NCBI RefSeq assembly: GCF_017853185.1
Contig: NZ_JAFMJZ010000004.1
Location: 1-56,990 of the forward strand
Source: Mycolicibacterium sp.
GTDB taxonomy: Bacteria > Actinomycetota > Actinomycetes > Mycobacteriales > Mycobacteriaceae
Length of the DNA: 56,990 nt
Reading direction: 5' to 3'
This document shows, piece after piece, positions 45,368 to 54,455 of this stretch. The notes under the pieces were generated by a model that saw only the letters and a program-made list of their open reading frames with translations, ran no database searches and was not told the DNA's origin. A program made the translations under genes and the position numbers. How positions within the stretch are numbered: position 1 is the first letter of the stretch; the number at the start of each line of letters is the position of its first letter.

Positions 45368-45685
45368 TCAGCGCTGGCTGCAGTCCAGCGACACCGTGAT
45401 GCTCTGGCTGGTCACCACCGGCACGAGGAAGCTGCCGTCACGACTGCCCAGTCCCGGGCCGACCCACGGCACCCATTGGGTGACGGTGTTCGGATTCCGC
45501 ACGCTGGTCACGATGCACTTGGACATCGGTCCGGTCCCGATCTTGTCGAGCGTGACCGTGTAACCCTGCTTCTGCAGTTCGCTGATGGTGTCCTGGGCGG
45601 ACTGGTCGGCCCACGCGGTGGCGGTCGGAACGGTCAGGAGTCCGCAGACCGCCGCCGCGGCGGCGAGCCCAATCCGAGCGAGCAT
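45368..45685 (-). CDS. Small secreted mycobacterial protein
   Basis: This 105-residue protein has a clear Sec signal peptide cleaved near ATAWADQ (about residue 26). The mature part begins with an amphipathic helix (SAQDTISELQKQGY) and continues into beta strands, with two cysteines (KCIVTSVRNPN and SLDCSQR) that may pair. The family is common in mycobacteria, but I know no function for it. It is convergent with the beta-propeller gene (7 bp gap) and divergent from fadD14. Confidence 0.85.
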   Translation of the reverse strand: MLARIGLAAAAAVCGLLTVPTATAWADQSAQDTISELQKQGYTVTLDKIGTGPMSKCIVTSVRNPNTVTQWVPWVGPGLGSRDGSFLVPVVTSQSITVSLDCSQR

Positions 45686-45829
45686 CCCGGTCTCCTCTGC
45701 CTCATCGTCCCGGTCGGGGACGGCCCTTCATGATCTCTTTCTACATCGTCAGGGCCATCCCCATCGTTGCGCGATGGTCGCGGCGTTACCATTCGCGCAG
45801 GCAGGAACACTCAAGCGAAGGCGGTTTTG

Positions 45830-47458
45830 ATGCAGAGCACCATGCAGGACTCCCCGTTGACGATCGCCGAGATCCTGCGGTATGCCATGAACGTCCACGG
45901 CGACCGCGTGGTGACCACCGCCACCGGGACGGGGTTCCGGCACGCGACCTATCGCGAGGTGGGCCGGCAGGCCGCCCGCCTGGCCAACGCCCTGCGCAGG
46001 CTCGGCATCGACGGCGATCAGCGGGTCGCCACCTTCATGTGGAACAACCAGGAGCACCTGGAGGCCTACGTCGCGGTGCCCTCGATGGGCGCGGTGCTTC
46101 ACACACTCAACATTCGGCTGTTCCCCGAGCAGATCGAGTTCGTCGCCTACGAGGCCGAGGACCAGATCGTCATCGCCGACATCTCACTGGCAGCGATCCT
46201 GGCCCCGGTTCTGCATCGGATGGAGACCGTTCACACCGTCATCGTCGTCGGCTCCGGCGACCTGACGCCGTTCGAGTCTTCCGGCAAGCGCATCCTGCGC
46301 TACCACGAGATCACCGCGGGCGAATCCGATGAGTTCGACTGGCCGACGATCGACGAGAACTCAGCCGCCGCAATGTGTTACACCAGTGGCACCACCGGCC
46401 ATCCCAAAGGTGTGGTGTATTCACACCGGTCGAGTTACCTGCACTCGATGGCGGTCTGCAGCGGAAACGGTATGGGATTGAGCTTCTCGGACAAGGCTTT
46501 TCCCATCGTGCCGATGTTCCACGCCAACGCCTGGGGTCTGCCGTACGCCGCGTTGATGGCCGGCGCAGACATCGTGATGCCGGACCGCTTCATGGACGCC
46601 AAGTCGATTGTCGAACTCCTGGAGACGCAGCGGCCGACCGTTGCCGGAGCGGTGCCGACGATCTGGAACGACGTGATGAACTACCTGGATCGCGAACCCG
46701 GCCATGACATCTCGTCGCTGCGACTGGTCGCCTGCGGCGGTTCGGCAGTGCCGCTGTCGCTGATGCAGACCTTCGAGCAGCGTCACGGTGTGCAGATCCG
46801 CCAGTTGTGGGGGATGACCGAGACCTCGCCGATGGCGACGCTGGCCTGGCCCGCGCCCAACACGCCGCCGGAGAAGCTGTGGGAGATCCGCAGCACGCAG
46901 GGCCGGCCGATGTGCGGTGTCGACGCCCGCATCGTCGACGACGAGGGTGCGCCGTTGCCACACGACGGTGAGGCGGTGGGAGAACTCGAGGTCCGCGGAC
47001 CGTGGATCACCGGTTCGTACTACCGCAACACCGACCCGTCGAAGTTCGAGTCCGGGTGGTTGCGCACCGGCGACGTCGGCCGCATCGACGCCCAGGGCTA
47101 CATCACCCTGACCGATCGGGCAAAGGACGTCATCAAATCCGGTGGTGAATGGATCTCCTCGGTGGAGTTGGAGAATCACCTGATCGCCCATCCGTTGGTG
47201 CGGGAGGCCGCGGTCGTCGGGGTTCCCGACGACCGCTGGCAGGAGCGTCCACTGGCCGCGGTGGTGCTCCAGGAGGGTGCCGACGTGACACCGGCCGAGT
47301 TGCGGGAGTTCCTGGGCGACAAGGTGGTTCGCTGGTGGTTGCCGGAACGTTGGACCTTCATCGAGGAGATTCCGCGCACCAGCGTCGGCAAGTACGACAA
47401 GAAGACCATCCGGGCGCGGTACGCCGAGAACACCTACCAGGTGACGACGCTGAGCTGA
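45830..47458 (+). CDS. fadD14: Fatty-acid-CoA ligase, FadD14-like
   Basis: This is an ANL-family acyl-CoA synthetase of 542 residues. Motifs are MCYTSGTTGHPKGVV near residue 185 (AMP-binding), LWGMTETSP near 325, WLRTGDVGRID and the catalytic-lysine region RTSVGKYDKK at the C-terminus. The length and the position after the Rv1057-like gene match M. tuberculosis fadD14, annotated as a medium-chain ligase. ATG 45830 (MQSTMQDSPLTI) is preceded by GAAGGCGG and gives the family N-terminus. It activates fatty acids to acyl-CoA for beta-oxidation or lipid synthesis. Confidence 0.9.
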   Translation: MQSTMQDSPLTIAEILRYAMNVHGDRVVTTATGTGFRHATYREVGRQAARLANALRRLGIDGDQRVATFMWNNQEHLEAYVAVPSMGAVLHTLNIRLFPEQIEFVAYEAEDQIVIADISLAAILAPVLHRMETVHTVIVVGSGDLTPFESSGKRILRYHEITAGESDEFDWPTIDENSAAAMCYTSGTTGHPKGVVYSHRSSYLHSMAVCSGNGMGLSFSDKAFPIVPMFHANAWGLPYAALMAGADIVMPDRFMDAKSIVELLETQRPTVAGAVPTIWNDVMNYLDREPGHDISSLRLVACGGSAVPLSLMQTFEQRHGVQIRQLWGMTETSPMATLAWPAPNTPPEKLWEIRSTQGRPMCGVDARIVDDEGAPLPHDGEAVGELEVRGPWITGSYYRNTDPSKFESGWLRTGDVGRIDAQGYITLTDRAKDVIKSGGEWISSVELENHLIAHPLVREAAVVGVPDDRWQERPLAAVVLQEGADVTPAELREFLGDKVVRWWLPERWTFIEEIPRTSVGKYDKKTIRARYAENTYQVTTLS

Positions 47459-47469
47459 TCGGCTAGCAG

Positions 47470-48339
47470 GTGTGCCGCCTGTTCGCGATGCACGCCGGGC
47501 GTCGCGCGGTGACCGCGACCTTCTGGCTGCTCGACGCCCCGGACAACCTTGCCGCGCAGAGCAGGCGCAATCCGGACGGGACCGGGCTCGGTGTTTTCGA
47601 CGCCCACGGCGTCCCACAGTTGCGGAAGCAGCCCATCGCGGCCTTGGATGATCGCGCCTTCCACAGCGAGGCTCACGAGATGACCGGCACCACCTTTCTG
47701 GCCCACGTCCGATACGCCACCACCGGCGCGCTGGACGTGGCCGACACCCATCCCTTCCTGCAGGACGGCAGGCTGTTCGCGCACAACGGTGTCGTGGAGG
47801 GCCTTGATCAGCTGGATGCCCGGCTGCATTCGCTTGGGGCCTCGGATCTTGTTGCCGGACAGACTGATTCGGAGCGGGTCTTCGCGTTGATCACCGCCGC
47901 GGTTCGCGAGCGCGACGGTGATGTGACGGCGGGGCTCCTCGATGCGATCGGCTGGATCGCCGAGAATCTACCGCTGTATGCGCTGAACGTTCTGTTGACC
48001 ACGGCGACCGGCGTATGGGCGCTGCGCTACCCGGGAACCCATGAGCTCTATCTGCTCGACCGCCGGGCTTCGGCGGCCCGATCCCTGGACCTGCGCACCG
48101 GGCGGATCCACGCCCGGTCCGCACATCTCGAGGCGCTGCCGTCGGTGGTGTTCGCCAGCGAGCCGATGGACGACGATCCGGGCTGGCGTCTGCTGGAGTC
48201 CGGTGAACTGGTGCAGGTGGACGCCGATCTGAACATCACCCACCGGATCGAATTCCCCGATGCACCAAACCATCTGCTGAGCCGGGAGGATCTCAGCCCG
48301 GCAGCCGAGGCGGCGCAGCATCCACAACGGACGGCTTAG
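47470..48339 (+). CDS. Class II glutamine amidotransferase-like protein
   Basis: This Ntn-hydrolase-fold protein (289 residues) begins MCRLFAMHAG, so Cys2 becomes the N-terminal nucleophile after Met removal. The glutaminase signature continues with RRNPDGTGLGVF, HVRYATTGALDVADTHPF and LFAHNGVVEG, as in YafJ/EgtC-like proteins. There is no synthetase domain, so it acts alone as an amidase or with an unknown partner. A GTG start at 47470 lies 11 bp after fadD14. The substrate is not known; EgtC activity would need the egt cluster, which is not here. Confidence 0.9.
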   Translation: MCRLFAMHAGRRAVTATFWLLDAPDNLAAQSRRNPDGTGLGVFDAHGVPQLRKQPIAALDDRAFHSEAHEMTGTTFLAHVRYATTGALDVADTHPFLQDGRLFAHNGVVEGLDQLDARLHSLGASDLVAGQTDSERVFALITAAVRERDGDVTAGLLDAIGWIAENLPLYALNVLLTTATGVWALRYPGTHELYLLDRRASAARSLDLRTGRIHARSAHLEALPSVVFASEPMDDDPGWRLLESGELVQVDADLNITHRIEFPDAPNHLLSREDLSPAAEAAQHPQRTA

Positions 48340-48349
48340 GCCAAGGTCC

Positions 48350-49321
48350 TTAGAGGCTGTCGGACCTGCGTTCCTCGAGTCCGTCCAATGCGCGGGCGGC
48401 GAGTTGGTGGCCGAGGTCGATGACCTCGGCCGCGCGGTGGAAGTCCAGACTGCGGCACGCGGTGCGCGGCACCTCGATGAGCAGATCCGGTGGGTAGGCC
48501 GCCATCTGATGACGGGCCAGGGCGGCCTGGGCGATGTCGATGCTGCGCATCATGACGGCGAAGCTCCCGAGCTTGGGGAATTGCGACTCGGCCTGCTCGG
48601 CCGCCTCGATCTCGGCGAGTTCGAACGCTTCAATCTCGGCCTCGGCTGCTCCGGGAGGGGCTTCCGGGATGGTGCTGAACTTGTCCAACAGCGCGGACGT
48701 GCTGCGCAGCAACCGATTCAGCCGTTCCCGCGTCGGCCTGACATCGCTGCCCAGTTGATCCCCGACGTCGGCCTCGGTGCCGGAGACGCTCACCGCGATG
48801 GTGATATCGGCGTTGACCGCGGCGATCGGCGCGATCGGCAGGGGGTCCAGGATTCCGCCGTCGGCCAGCATCCTGCCGTCAATGACGTGCGGTGCGATCA
48901 CCCCCGGAATGGCGATCGAGGCACGGATGGCCTCGTCCAGGGGGCCCCGTTGCAGCCAGACCGACTTGCCTGCGATCAGATCGGTGGTGACTGCGGTGAA
49001 CGGGATCGGAAGGCTCTCGATGGTGGCGTCGCCGACGATGTCGCGCACCGCGTCGAGGATCTTGCCGGCCCGGAAGACACCGGCCGCGCTGATGGAGGGG
49101 TCGAGCAGTCGCAGCATCGCGCGCTGGGTCAGCGTTCTGCTCCAGTGGGTGAACTCATCGAGCGATCCGGCGGCGCACAGCCCGCCGACGAGTGCGCCCA
49201 TCGAGGAGCCGGCGACGCCGACGATCTCGTAGCCGCGGTTACGCAGTTCGTTGATGACGCCGATGTGGGCATAGCCGCGTGCGCCGCCGCTGCCCAGTGC
49301 GAGCGCTACCCGTCTGCCCAT
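48350..49321 (-). CDS. Patatin-like phospholipase (RssA/NTE type)
   Basis: This is a 323-residue patatin-fold lipid acyl hydrolase. The oxyanion loop is GSGGARG (residues 10-16), the nucleophile is Ser40 in GSSMG, and the catalytic Asp lies in LADGGILDPLP. The C-terminal region (about 205-260) is Glu/Ala-rich and helical. Such proteins cleave acyl chains from phospholipids, and the M. tuberculosis counterpart adjoins lpqV as here. The ATG at 49321 is clear. It converges with the amidotransferase gene with 10 bp between stops. Confidence 0.92.
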   Translation of the reverse strand: MGRRVALALGSGGARGYAHIGVINELRNRGYEIVGVAGSSMGALVGGLCAAGSLDEFTHWSRTLTQRAMLRLLDPSISAAGVFRAGKILDAVRDIVGDATIESLPIPFTAVTTDLIAGKSVWLQRGPLDEAIRASIAIPGVIAPHVIDGRMLADGGILDPLPIAPIAAVNADITIAVSVSGTEADVGDQLGSDVRPTRERLNRLLRSTSALLDKFSTIPEAPPGAAEAEIEAFELAEIEAAEQAESQFPKLGSFAVMMRSIDIAQAALARHQMAAYPPDLLIEVPRTACRSLDFHRAAEVIDLGHQLAARALDGLEERRSDSL

Positions 49322-49361
49322 CGTCGGTTGCTGTCTTTCGGTCGGCGTGATTGAAAACCTG

Positions 49362-49796
49362 TCAGCAGCCGCCGTCGGCAGCGGCGTTGACCGCGATGAT
49401 CACCGCGGCGCGGTGGGCGTCGTCGAGTTCGGCCCAGGTCTGCTTGAACGTCGCCGGCCCACTCTCCGAGGAGCCTTGGAGGTCCTTCAGATAAGGCTCG
49501 ACCAGTGTGTGCGGATCGCCGCCCTTACTGCCCATCCAGTCCTTGGCAGCCAGGCAGGCCTGCGCGTATTGCTCTTCGGTGGATTGTGCGGGTACGTCGA
49601 TCTTGGTGGTGACTCCACCCGGGGACACCCCGATGGCGCCGGTACCGGAATCGGCGGCAGGCTGCTCGGCGGTGGGCGCCGGCGCCACCGCAGTGGGCTT
49701 GCCGCCCCCGCCGGAGGAGCATCCGGTGAGGGTGGTGGCCGCAGCCGTGAGCAGCGCGGCGCCGGCCAGCAAGCGGCGGTCTCCCGAAATCAGCAT
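49362..49796 (-). CDS. lpqV: Lipoprotein LpqV
   Basis: This is a 144-residue predicted lipoprotein. The signal peptide ends in LTGC (Cys26), then a Gly-Ser-Gly run and a Pro/Ala-rich linker. The small helical domain (about 75-144) includes QYAQACLAAKDWMGSKG and ends with cysteine; two cysteines in this domain could form a disulfide. The function is unknown. Its position between the patatin gene and the cysteine-dioxygenase-like gene matches M. tuberculosis lpqV. A 9-bp inverted repeat lies in the divergent promoter region upstream. Confidence 0.88.
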   Translation of the reverse strand: MLISGDRRLLAGAALLTAAATTLTGCSSGGGGKPTAVAPAPTAEQPAADSGTGAIGVSPGGVTTKIDVPAQSTEEQYAQACLAAKDWMGSKGGDPHTLVEPYLKDLQGSSESGPATFKQTWAELDDAHRAAVIIAVNAAADGGC

Positions 49797-49810
49797 GGGG
49801 TCAATCTATG

Positions 49811-49856
49811 CAACACTCGGATCCGTGAGCGCGCACCCCGGAATTCGCGAGTGTTG
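49811..49856. promoter_or_regulatory. Inverted repeat in the lpqV / cysteine-dioxygenase divergent region
   Basis: CAACACTCG (49811-49819) and CGAGTGTTG (49848-49856) are perfect 9-bp inverted repeats with a 28-nt spacer, about three helical turns between centres. They lie between two divergent genes, 15 bp from the lpqV start. Two half-sites for a regulator or a hairpin in either leader are both possible. Confidence 0.4.
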
Positions 49857-49923
49857 TCGGGCCTGATTACCGGCCCGGCCATCCTTCTCGTCTTTTCCCT
49901 TCGCGCGTTCACGGAGACCTCCG

Positions 49924-50448
49924 ATGTCACCTTCTGTTCTGCTCACTGCACCCACCCGCCTTCGGCTGCCTGATCTGCTGCACACCACCGACCGGTTCGC
50001 TGACGAGGTGCTCTCCGGCCGATTCGACCACCTGCTGCCAGCGGGTGGTCTGCCGACCGAGGGCCGCTGGTTCACCCGCCTGCACACCGACGACGATCTC
50101 GACGTCTGGCTGATCAGTTGGGTCACCGGTCACACCACCGAACTGCACGACCACGCCGGCTCGCTCGGTGCGCTGACGGTGTTGTCGGGATCGCTGCACG
50201 AACATCGTTGGGACGGAACCCGACTGCGCCGCCGGTTGCTCGAGGCCGGCGATCAGGCGGCCTTTCCACTGGGTTGGGTGCACGATGTGTCGGCGTCCGA
50301 TGAGGGGGACTGGCCGGAGACGCTCAGCGTCCATGCCTATTCGCCGCCGCTGACGGCGATGTCCTACTACGAGGTGACCGAACGGAACAGGTTGCGCCGC
50401 ACCCGTACTGAACTGACCGACGAGCCCGAGAGCGCGGTGAGCGCATGA
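49924..50448 (+). CDS. Cysteine dioxygenase-like cupin (Rv1065-like)
   Basis: This 174-residue cupin-fold protein resembles bacterial cysteine dioxygenases, which oxidise cysteine to cysteine sulfinate at a three-histidine Fe(II) centre. The first cupin motif has two histidines in TTELHDHAGSLGALTVL, and a third appears in GWVHDVSA. The later SVHAYSPPLTAMSYYE fits the family tail. The next gene, a rhodanese-like protein, overlaps by 4 bp (ATGA), pointing to linked sulfur chemistry. An ATG at 49924 follows a GGAG. Thiol substrate not confirmed. Confidence 0.88.
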   Translation: MSPSVLLTAPTRLRLPDLLHTTDRFADEVLSGRFDHLLPAGGLPTEGRWFTRLHTDDDLDVWLISWVTGHTTELHDHAGSLGALTVLSGSLHEHRWDGTRLRRRLLEAGDQAAFPLGWVHDVSASDEGDWPETLSVHAYSPPLTAMSYYEVTERNRLRRTRTELTDEPESAVSA

Positions 50449-50816
50449 CCAGCCGGATCGAGATCGCCCTCGGACGGGCCCGGTCCCGGTTGCGGCGTCT
50501 GGAACCCGGCGAGGTGCCCAGCGCCCTGGCCCGCGGTGCGGTCCTCGTCGACATCCGTCCGGCCGCGCAGCGCGCTGACGAAGGTGAACTGCCCGGTGCG
50601 CTGGTCATCGAGCGCAACGTCCTGGAGTGGCGTTGCGACCCGACCAGCGATGCGCGGCTGCCGCAGGCCACCGGCGATCACGTCGAGTGGGTGGTGGTGT
50701 GTTCGAGGGGTTACACCTCCAGCCTGGCCGCCGCGGCACTTCAGGACCTCGGGCTGTACCGGGCCACCGATGTGGTCGGTGGCTTTCAGGCGCTCACTGT
50801 GCGTAGTCCTGGGTGA
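50445..50816 (+). CDS. Rhodanese-like sulfurtransferase (Rv1066-like)
   Basis: This is a single-domain rhodanese of 123 residues. The active-site loop CSRGYTSS contains the persulfide-forming Cys, preceded by WVVV. The N-terminal part has the CH2A-like VLVDIRPAAQR. It would move sulfane sulfur between thiols. Start and stop of this and the preceding gene overlap as ATGA, indicating translational coupling. The 3' end overlaps the convergent membrane hydrolase gene by 23 bp, so antisense interference is possible. Confidence 0.88.
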   Translation: MTSRIEIALGRARSRLRRLEPGEVPSALARGAVLVDIRPAAQRADEGELPGALVIERNVLEWRCDPTSDARLPQATGDHVEWVVVCSRGYTSSLAAAALQDLGLYRATDVVGGFQALTVRSPG

Positions 50817-52479
50817 CCCTGCCGCGCAGCAGTTCGGTCTTCTCCGGCGTCCAGCCCGGCGGCTGCATCACCGCCGCCCAGGCATTGACCGCATCCTTGA
50901 CGTAGCGGTGCCCGTGGCCGTCGGGAACGTCGACAGCCACAGCCATGTCGGCAGCGACCTGGAGGAAGGTCACCAGCGGGATCCAGTTCATGTCGGGCGA
51001 CACGTCGTAGCCGCGCGGCTCGCGCAGCCAGTCCGGTTCGGAGAACGGCAGATTCGGGCTGAACCAGGCGATCGGGTCGGACGCGTGTTGCAGGTAGGCG
51101 ATCCGGGGCTGCCCCCACGGCTGGTCAGGCCTCCCGAGATTCTCCGGCCGGGCGGCGAAACGGATGTTGGCGCCGTCGTCGAAGATGGGCAGCCATTCCG
51201 GCGAACCGGGCTCGCGGTTGGCGGTGACGTTGTCGCGCAGCGTGTTCTGGAACGTGGGACCGGAGAACAGCGCGCCGTCGGTGCGGGCGATGATGTTGTT
51301 CGGGCTCAGGAACGGCGCCTCGCCGCCGAAGGAACCGAGGCTCTCGCCGAACACCACGATCTTCGGCCGCTGGGCTTCGGGCAGGGCCCGCACCTTCGCG
51401 TCGACCGCCTCGAACAGCGCCTGCCCGGCTTGGCGGGCGTTCTCCTTGTCCACCAGGAAGGACAGCCAACTCGGAAGGAATGAGTACTGCATGCTCACGA
51501 TGGCGGTGTCGCCGTTGTACATGTATTCCAGCGAGTCCGCTTCGGCGGCGTTGATCCACCCGGTGCCGGTGGTGGTCGCGACGGCGATCACCTTGCGCTT
51601 CAATCCGCCCTCACGGATCAGTTCAGCGGCCGCCAACTCGGCGGTGGCGCGGATTCCCTTGGCGGAGTTCAGTCCCGCGTAGGCGCGGATCGGCTCGACC
51701 GCCGGAGCCTTGTTGAATTCGGTGAGTTGCGCGACGGTGGGACCGTTGCCGACGAACAGCCGGCCCTGGTGCCCGAGCGACTCCCATGACACCAACGAAC
51801 CGGCCCCGCCGGAACGCAGAGCAGACTTCGGCGCCGGCGCGTTGGGGTCGAGTTCGTCGTTGACCTTCGAGAACGTCGTGTTCAGCACCTCCATCACCCC
51901 GCGAACGACCACGCCGTTGAGGACGGCGACGTTGGCGGCGACGAACACTGCGACCACGGCGACAAACGAAACACGTGGTGGGGCAACGTGATTGAGCTTT
52001 CCGACCAGGAAACGGATCAGCTTGCCGATCAGCTGACCGACCTCGACGAGCGCGAACAGCACGACCACCCCGATGATCGCCGCTTGCGGGTAGTTGTACC
52101 AATGCAACCGCGGAACACCCATCAGGTCGCGGACCTGGTCCTGCCAGTGGTGGAAGTAGAAGACTGCGAGCACCAGACCGATGGCGCCGAGTGCGGCCAG
52201 GATCGCCCACGCCCAGCGCGGGGCCGGGGGACTGTTCGGCTTGGACTGCATGAACCGGACCAGCCACACCGCGAAGACGCCGAGTCCGTAGCCGATCGCT
52301 CCGGCCACACCGCTGACCAGGCCCTGGAACAGTGGCCCGCGCGGCAGCAGCGACGGCGTCATCGACAGCAGCAGGAACACCATGCCCAACGCGGTGCCGG
52401 TGAAGGTGTAGCGGCGCTGCCACCAATCCCGCTTGGCTTCCGGGAGCGCGATTTCGGCCTCGGTCACGGAACTTTTCAT
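50794..52479 (-). CDS. Membrane alpha/beta-hydrolase family protein (Rv1069c-like)
   Basis: This 561-residue protein combines an N-terminal membrane domain (about 28-200, with four to five hydrophobic helices such as GLVSGVAGAIGYGLGVFAVW and AILAALGAIGLVLAVFYF) and a C-terminal alpha/beta-hydrolase domain. The nucleophile elbow is GESLGSFG, and ATTTGTGWINAAEADSLEYM precedes it. The combination matches the abhydrolase_9/abhydrolase_9_N families. The function is unknown. It follows echA8 by 12 bp, as in M. tuberculosis, and is probably the last gene of the echA9-echA8 operon. Confidence 0.9.
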   Translation of the reverse strand: MKSSVTEAEIALPEAKRDWWQRRYTFTGTALGMVFLLLSMTPSLLPRGPLFQGLVSGVAGAIGYGLGVFAVWLVRFMQSKPNSPPAPRWAWAILAALGAIGLVLAVFYFHHWQDQVRDLMGVPRLHWYNYPQAAIIGVVVLFALVEVGQLIGKLIRFLVGKLNHVAPPRVSFVAVVAVFVAANVAVLNGVVVRGVMEVLNTTFSKVNDELDPNAPAPKSALRSGGAGSLVSWESLGHQGRLFVGNGPTVAQLTEFNKAPAVEPIRAYAGLNSAKGIRATAELAAAELIREGGLKRKVIAVATTTGTGWINAAEADSLEYMYNGDTAIVSMQYSFLPSWLSFLVDKENARQAGQALFEAVDAKVRALPEAQRPKIVVFGESLGSFGGEAPFLSPNNIIARTDGALFSGPTFQNTLRDNVTANREPGSPEWLPIFDDGANIRFAARPENLGRPDQPWGQPRIAYLQHASDPIAWFSPNLPFSEPDWLREPRGYDVSPDMNWIPLVTFLQVAADMAVAVDVPDGHGHRYVKDAVNAWAAVMQPPGWTPEKTELLRGRVTQDYAQ

Positions 52480-52491
52480 CGGTGGGTTGCC

Positions 52492-53265
52492 TTATCGGTG
52501 GGTGAAGTTGGGGGGGCGTTTTTCGGTGAAGGCGGCCATGCCTTCGGTTTGGTCGTCGGTGGCGAAGGCGGAGTGGAAGAGGCGGCGTTCGTAGAGCAGG
52601 CCTTCGTCCAGGGTGGTTTCGAAGGCGCGGTTGACGGCTTCTTTGGCCATTCGGGCGGCCGGGCGTGACATCTGGGAGATTTTGGTGGCGACGGCGTTGG
52701 CTTCGGTGAGCAGGTCGTCGGCTGGGACGATTCGGGAGACCAGTCCTGCTTGTTCGGCTTCGGCGGCGTCCATGTTGCGGCCGGTGAGGATCATGTCCAT
52801 GGCTTTGGCTTTGCCGATGGCGCGGGTCAGGCGTTGGGAGCCGCCCATGCCGGGCAGCACGCCGAGGGTGATTTCGGGTTGGCCGAATTTGGCGGTGTCG
52901 GCGGCGATGAGGATGTCGCACATCATGGCCAGTTCGCAGCCCCCGCCCAGGGCCCAGCCGGCGACGGCGGCGATCAGCGGGGTGCGGATGGCCGCAAGCT
53001 TCCCCCAGGGGGCGAAGAAGTCGGCGTCGAAGACTTCGGAGAAGGACAGCGATGCCATCTCCTTGATGTCGGCGCCGGCGGCGAAGGCTTTGGCTGAGCC
53101 GGTGATGATGATGGCCCCGATGCCGGGATCGGTGTCGAAGTCGGCGGCGGCGGCGGTGACTTCGGCCATCACCTGGCTGTTGAGGGCGTTGAGGGCCTGC
53201 GGGCGGTTGAGCGTGATGGTGCCGACCCGCTCGTCGCGGGTGACCAGGATGGTCTCGAAACTCAT
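52492..53265 (-). CDS. echA8: Enoyl-CoA hydratase EchA8
   Basis: This 257-residue crotonase-fold protein hydrates trans-2-enoyl-CoA in beta-oxidation. The CoA/oxyanion segments [10 protein letters not shown] and [16 protein letters not shown] are typical, and the two catalytic glutamates lie at GGGCELAM and QPEITLG. The length equals that of M. tuberculosis EchA8. The ATG at 53265 is preceded by AGGAG with 7 nt spacing; in-frame codons upstream run back into the echA9 gene. It lies 10 bp after echA9 and 12 bp before the membrane hydrolase. Confidence 0.96.
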   Translation of the reverse strand: MSFETILVTRDERVGTITLNRPQALNALNSQVMAEVTAAAADFDTDPGIGAIIITGSAKAFAAGADIKEMASLSFSEVFDADFFAPWGKLAAIRTPLIAAVAGWALGGGCELAMMCDILIAADTAKFGQPEITLGVLPGMGGSQRLTRAIGKAKAMDMILTGRNMDAAEAEQAGLVSRIVPADDLLTEANAVATKISQMSRPAARMAKEAVNRAFETTLDEGLLYERRLFHSAFATDDQTEGMAAFTEKRPPNFTHR

Positions 53266-53275
53266 GGGGTTGCTC

Positions 53276-54313
53276 CTAGAAGGTGAGGTCGGGGTCGGCG
53301 GGGAGGAAATAGCGGTCGATGTCGGCGTCGGTGACTGCGGCCATCGTCGCCGGGGACCAGTAGGGGGTGCGGTCCTTGTCGACGAGCAGGGCGCGGATGC
53401 CCTCGACGAAGTCATGGGAATCCAGTGAGGCGCAGGAGACCCGGTATTCCTGGATCAGGACCTCGTTGAGGGTGTCGAGGGTGGCGGCGCGGCGCACGGC
53501 CTCCAACGTGGTGGCACACGCGATCGGGGAGCGGGTGGCGATCAGGTCGGCCGCCTCGTGGGCGGCGGGGTCGTCGCGGTCGCGCAGGGCCGCGACGATC
53601 TCGGCCATGCTGCTCCTGGCGTAGCAGGGGTCGATCCAGTCCCGGGCGGCGGTCAGCGGACTCGGTGGCGGCGTCTGGGCATGGGCTTCGACCGCGACTT
53701 CGGCTCCGCCGCCGATGATCTCGGCGAGGAAGGCCTCCAGGTCGGATTGGGGGACGTAGTGGTCGGCGAATCCCATCGCGATCGCATCGCCGGCGCCGAA
53801 CGGCGCCCCGGTCAGCCCGGCGTGCAGTCCGAGTCCGCCGGGGGCGCGGGAGAGCAGGTAGGTGCCGCCGACGTCGGGGATGAAGCCGATGCCGACCTCG
53901 GGCATGGCGATCTTGGCGGTCTCGGTGACCACCCGGATGTTGCCGTGCCCGGAGATTCCGACGCCGCCGCCCATCACGATGCCGTTCATGATCGCCACAT
54001 ACGGTTTGGGGTAGGCGCCGATGCGGGCGTTGAGCCGGTACTCGTCGAAGAAGAACGCCCGCGCTTCGGCGCCGCCGGCTTTGGCCGAGTGATACAGCGC
54101 GACCACGTCCCCGCCGGCACACAGGCCGCGGTCGCCGGCCCCGCGCACCACCACCGCTGAGACCGCGTCATCATCAGCCCAGGCGGCCAGGGCGGCGTCC
54201 ATCGCGGTCACCATCGAATGGGTCAACGAGTTGATCGCCTTCGGCCGATTGAGCGTGATGAACCCGACCCGGCCCTCGATATGGGTCAGCACGTCGTCGA
54301 ATTCAGCCGTCAC
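53276..54313 (-). CDS. echA9: EchA9, 3-hydroxyisobutyryl-CoA hydrolase-like crotonase
   Basis: This 345-residue crotonase is longer than enoyl-CoA hydratases and resembles 3-hydroxyisobutyryl-CoA hydrolase, a valine-degradation enzyme. It has [32 protein letters not shown] and [19 protein letters not shown], with the catalytic Glu in PEVGIGF and Asp in PDVGG. The C-terminal extension (about 240-345) is typical of the hydrolase branch. The name follows M. tuberculosis echA9, also 345 residues; biochemical role is by family only. It starts with GTG 54313 and heads the operon. Confidence 0.93.
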   Translation of the reverse strand: MTAEFDDVLTHIEGRVGFITLNRPKAINSLTHSMVTAMDAALAAWADDDAVSAVVVRGAGDRGLCAGGDVVALYHSAKAGGAEARAFFFDEYRLNARIGAYPKPYVAIMNGIVMGGGVGISGHGNIRVVTETAKIAMPEVGIGFIPDVGGTYLLSRAPGGLGLHAGLTGAPFGAGDAIAMGFADHYVPQSDLEAFLAEIIGGGAEVAVEAHAQTPPPSPLTAARDWIDPCYARSSMAEIVAALRDRDDPAAHEAADLIATRSPIACATTLEAVRRAATLDTLNEVLIQEYRVSCASLDSHDFVEGIRALLVDKDRTPYWSPATMAAVTDADIDRYFLPADPDLTF

Positions 54314-54390
54314 GCCCTACTTTTACCAGGTAATCCAAGCTTCTCCGCGCGACGGGTAGTCTCGGGGAGGTCAAAGGTTGTGAACTTCCT

Positions 54391-54417
54391 GGGAACCAAT
54401 CCCGGCAGTGCGACGTT
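54391..54417 (+). promoter_or_regulatory. ECF-sigma (SigE/SigH-type) promoter upstream of the Bax-inhibitor-like gene
   Basis: GGGAACC (54391-54397) is followed after 16 bp by CGTT (54414-54417), an excellent match to the -35 and -10 of mycobacterial SigE/SigH promoters. The start codon is at 54456, so the leader would be about 30 nt, with GGAGAGG as RBS. This predicts induction by envelope, heat or thiol stress. Confidence 0.6.
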
Positions 54418-54455
54418 GACATCAGTGTTAGACGACACGTAGGAGAGGACTCACG

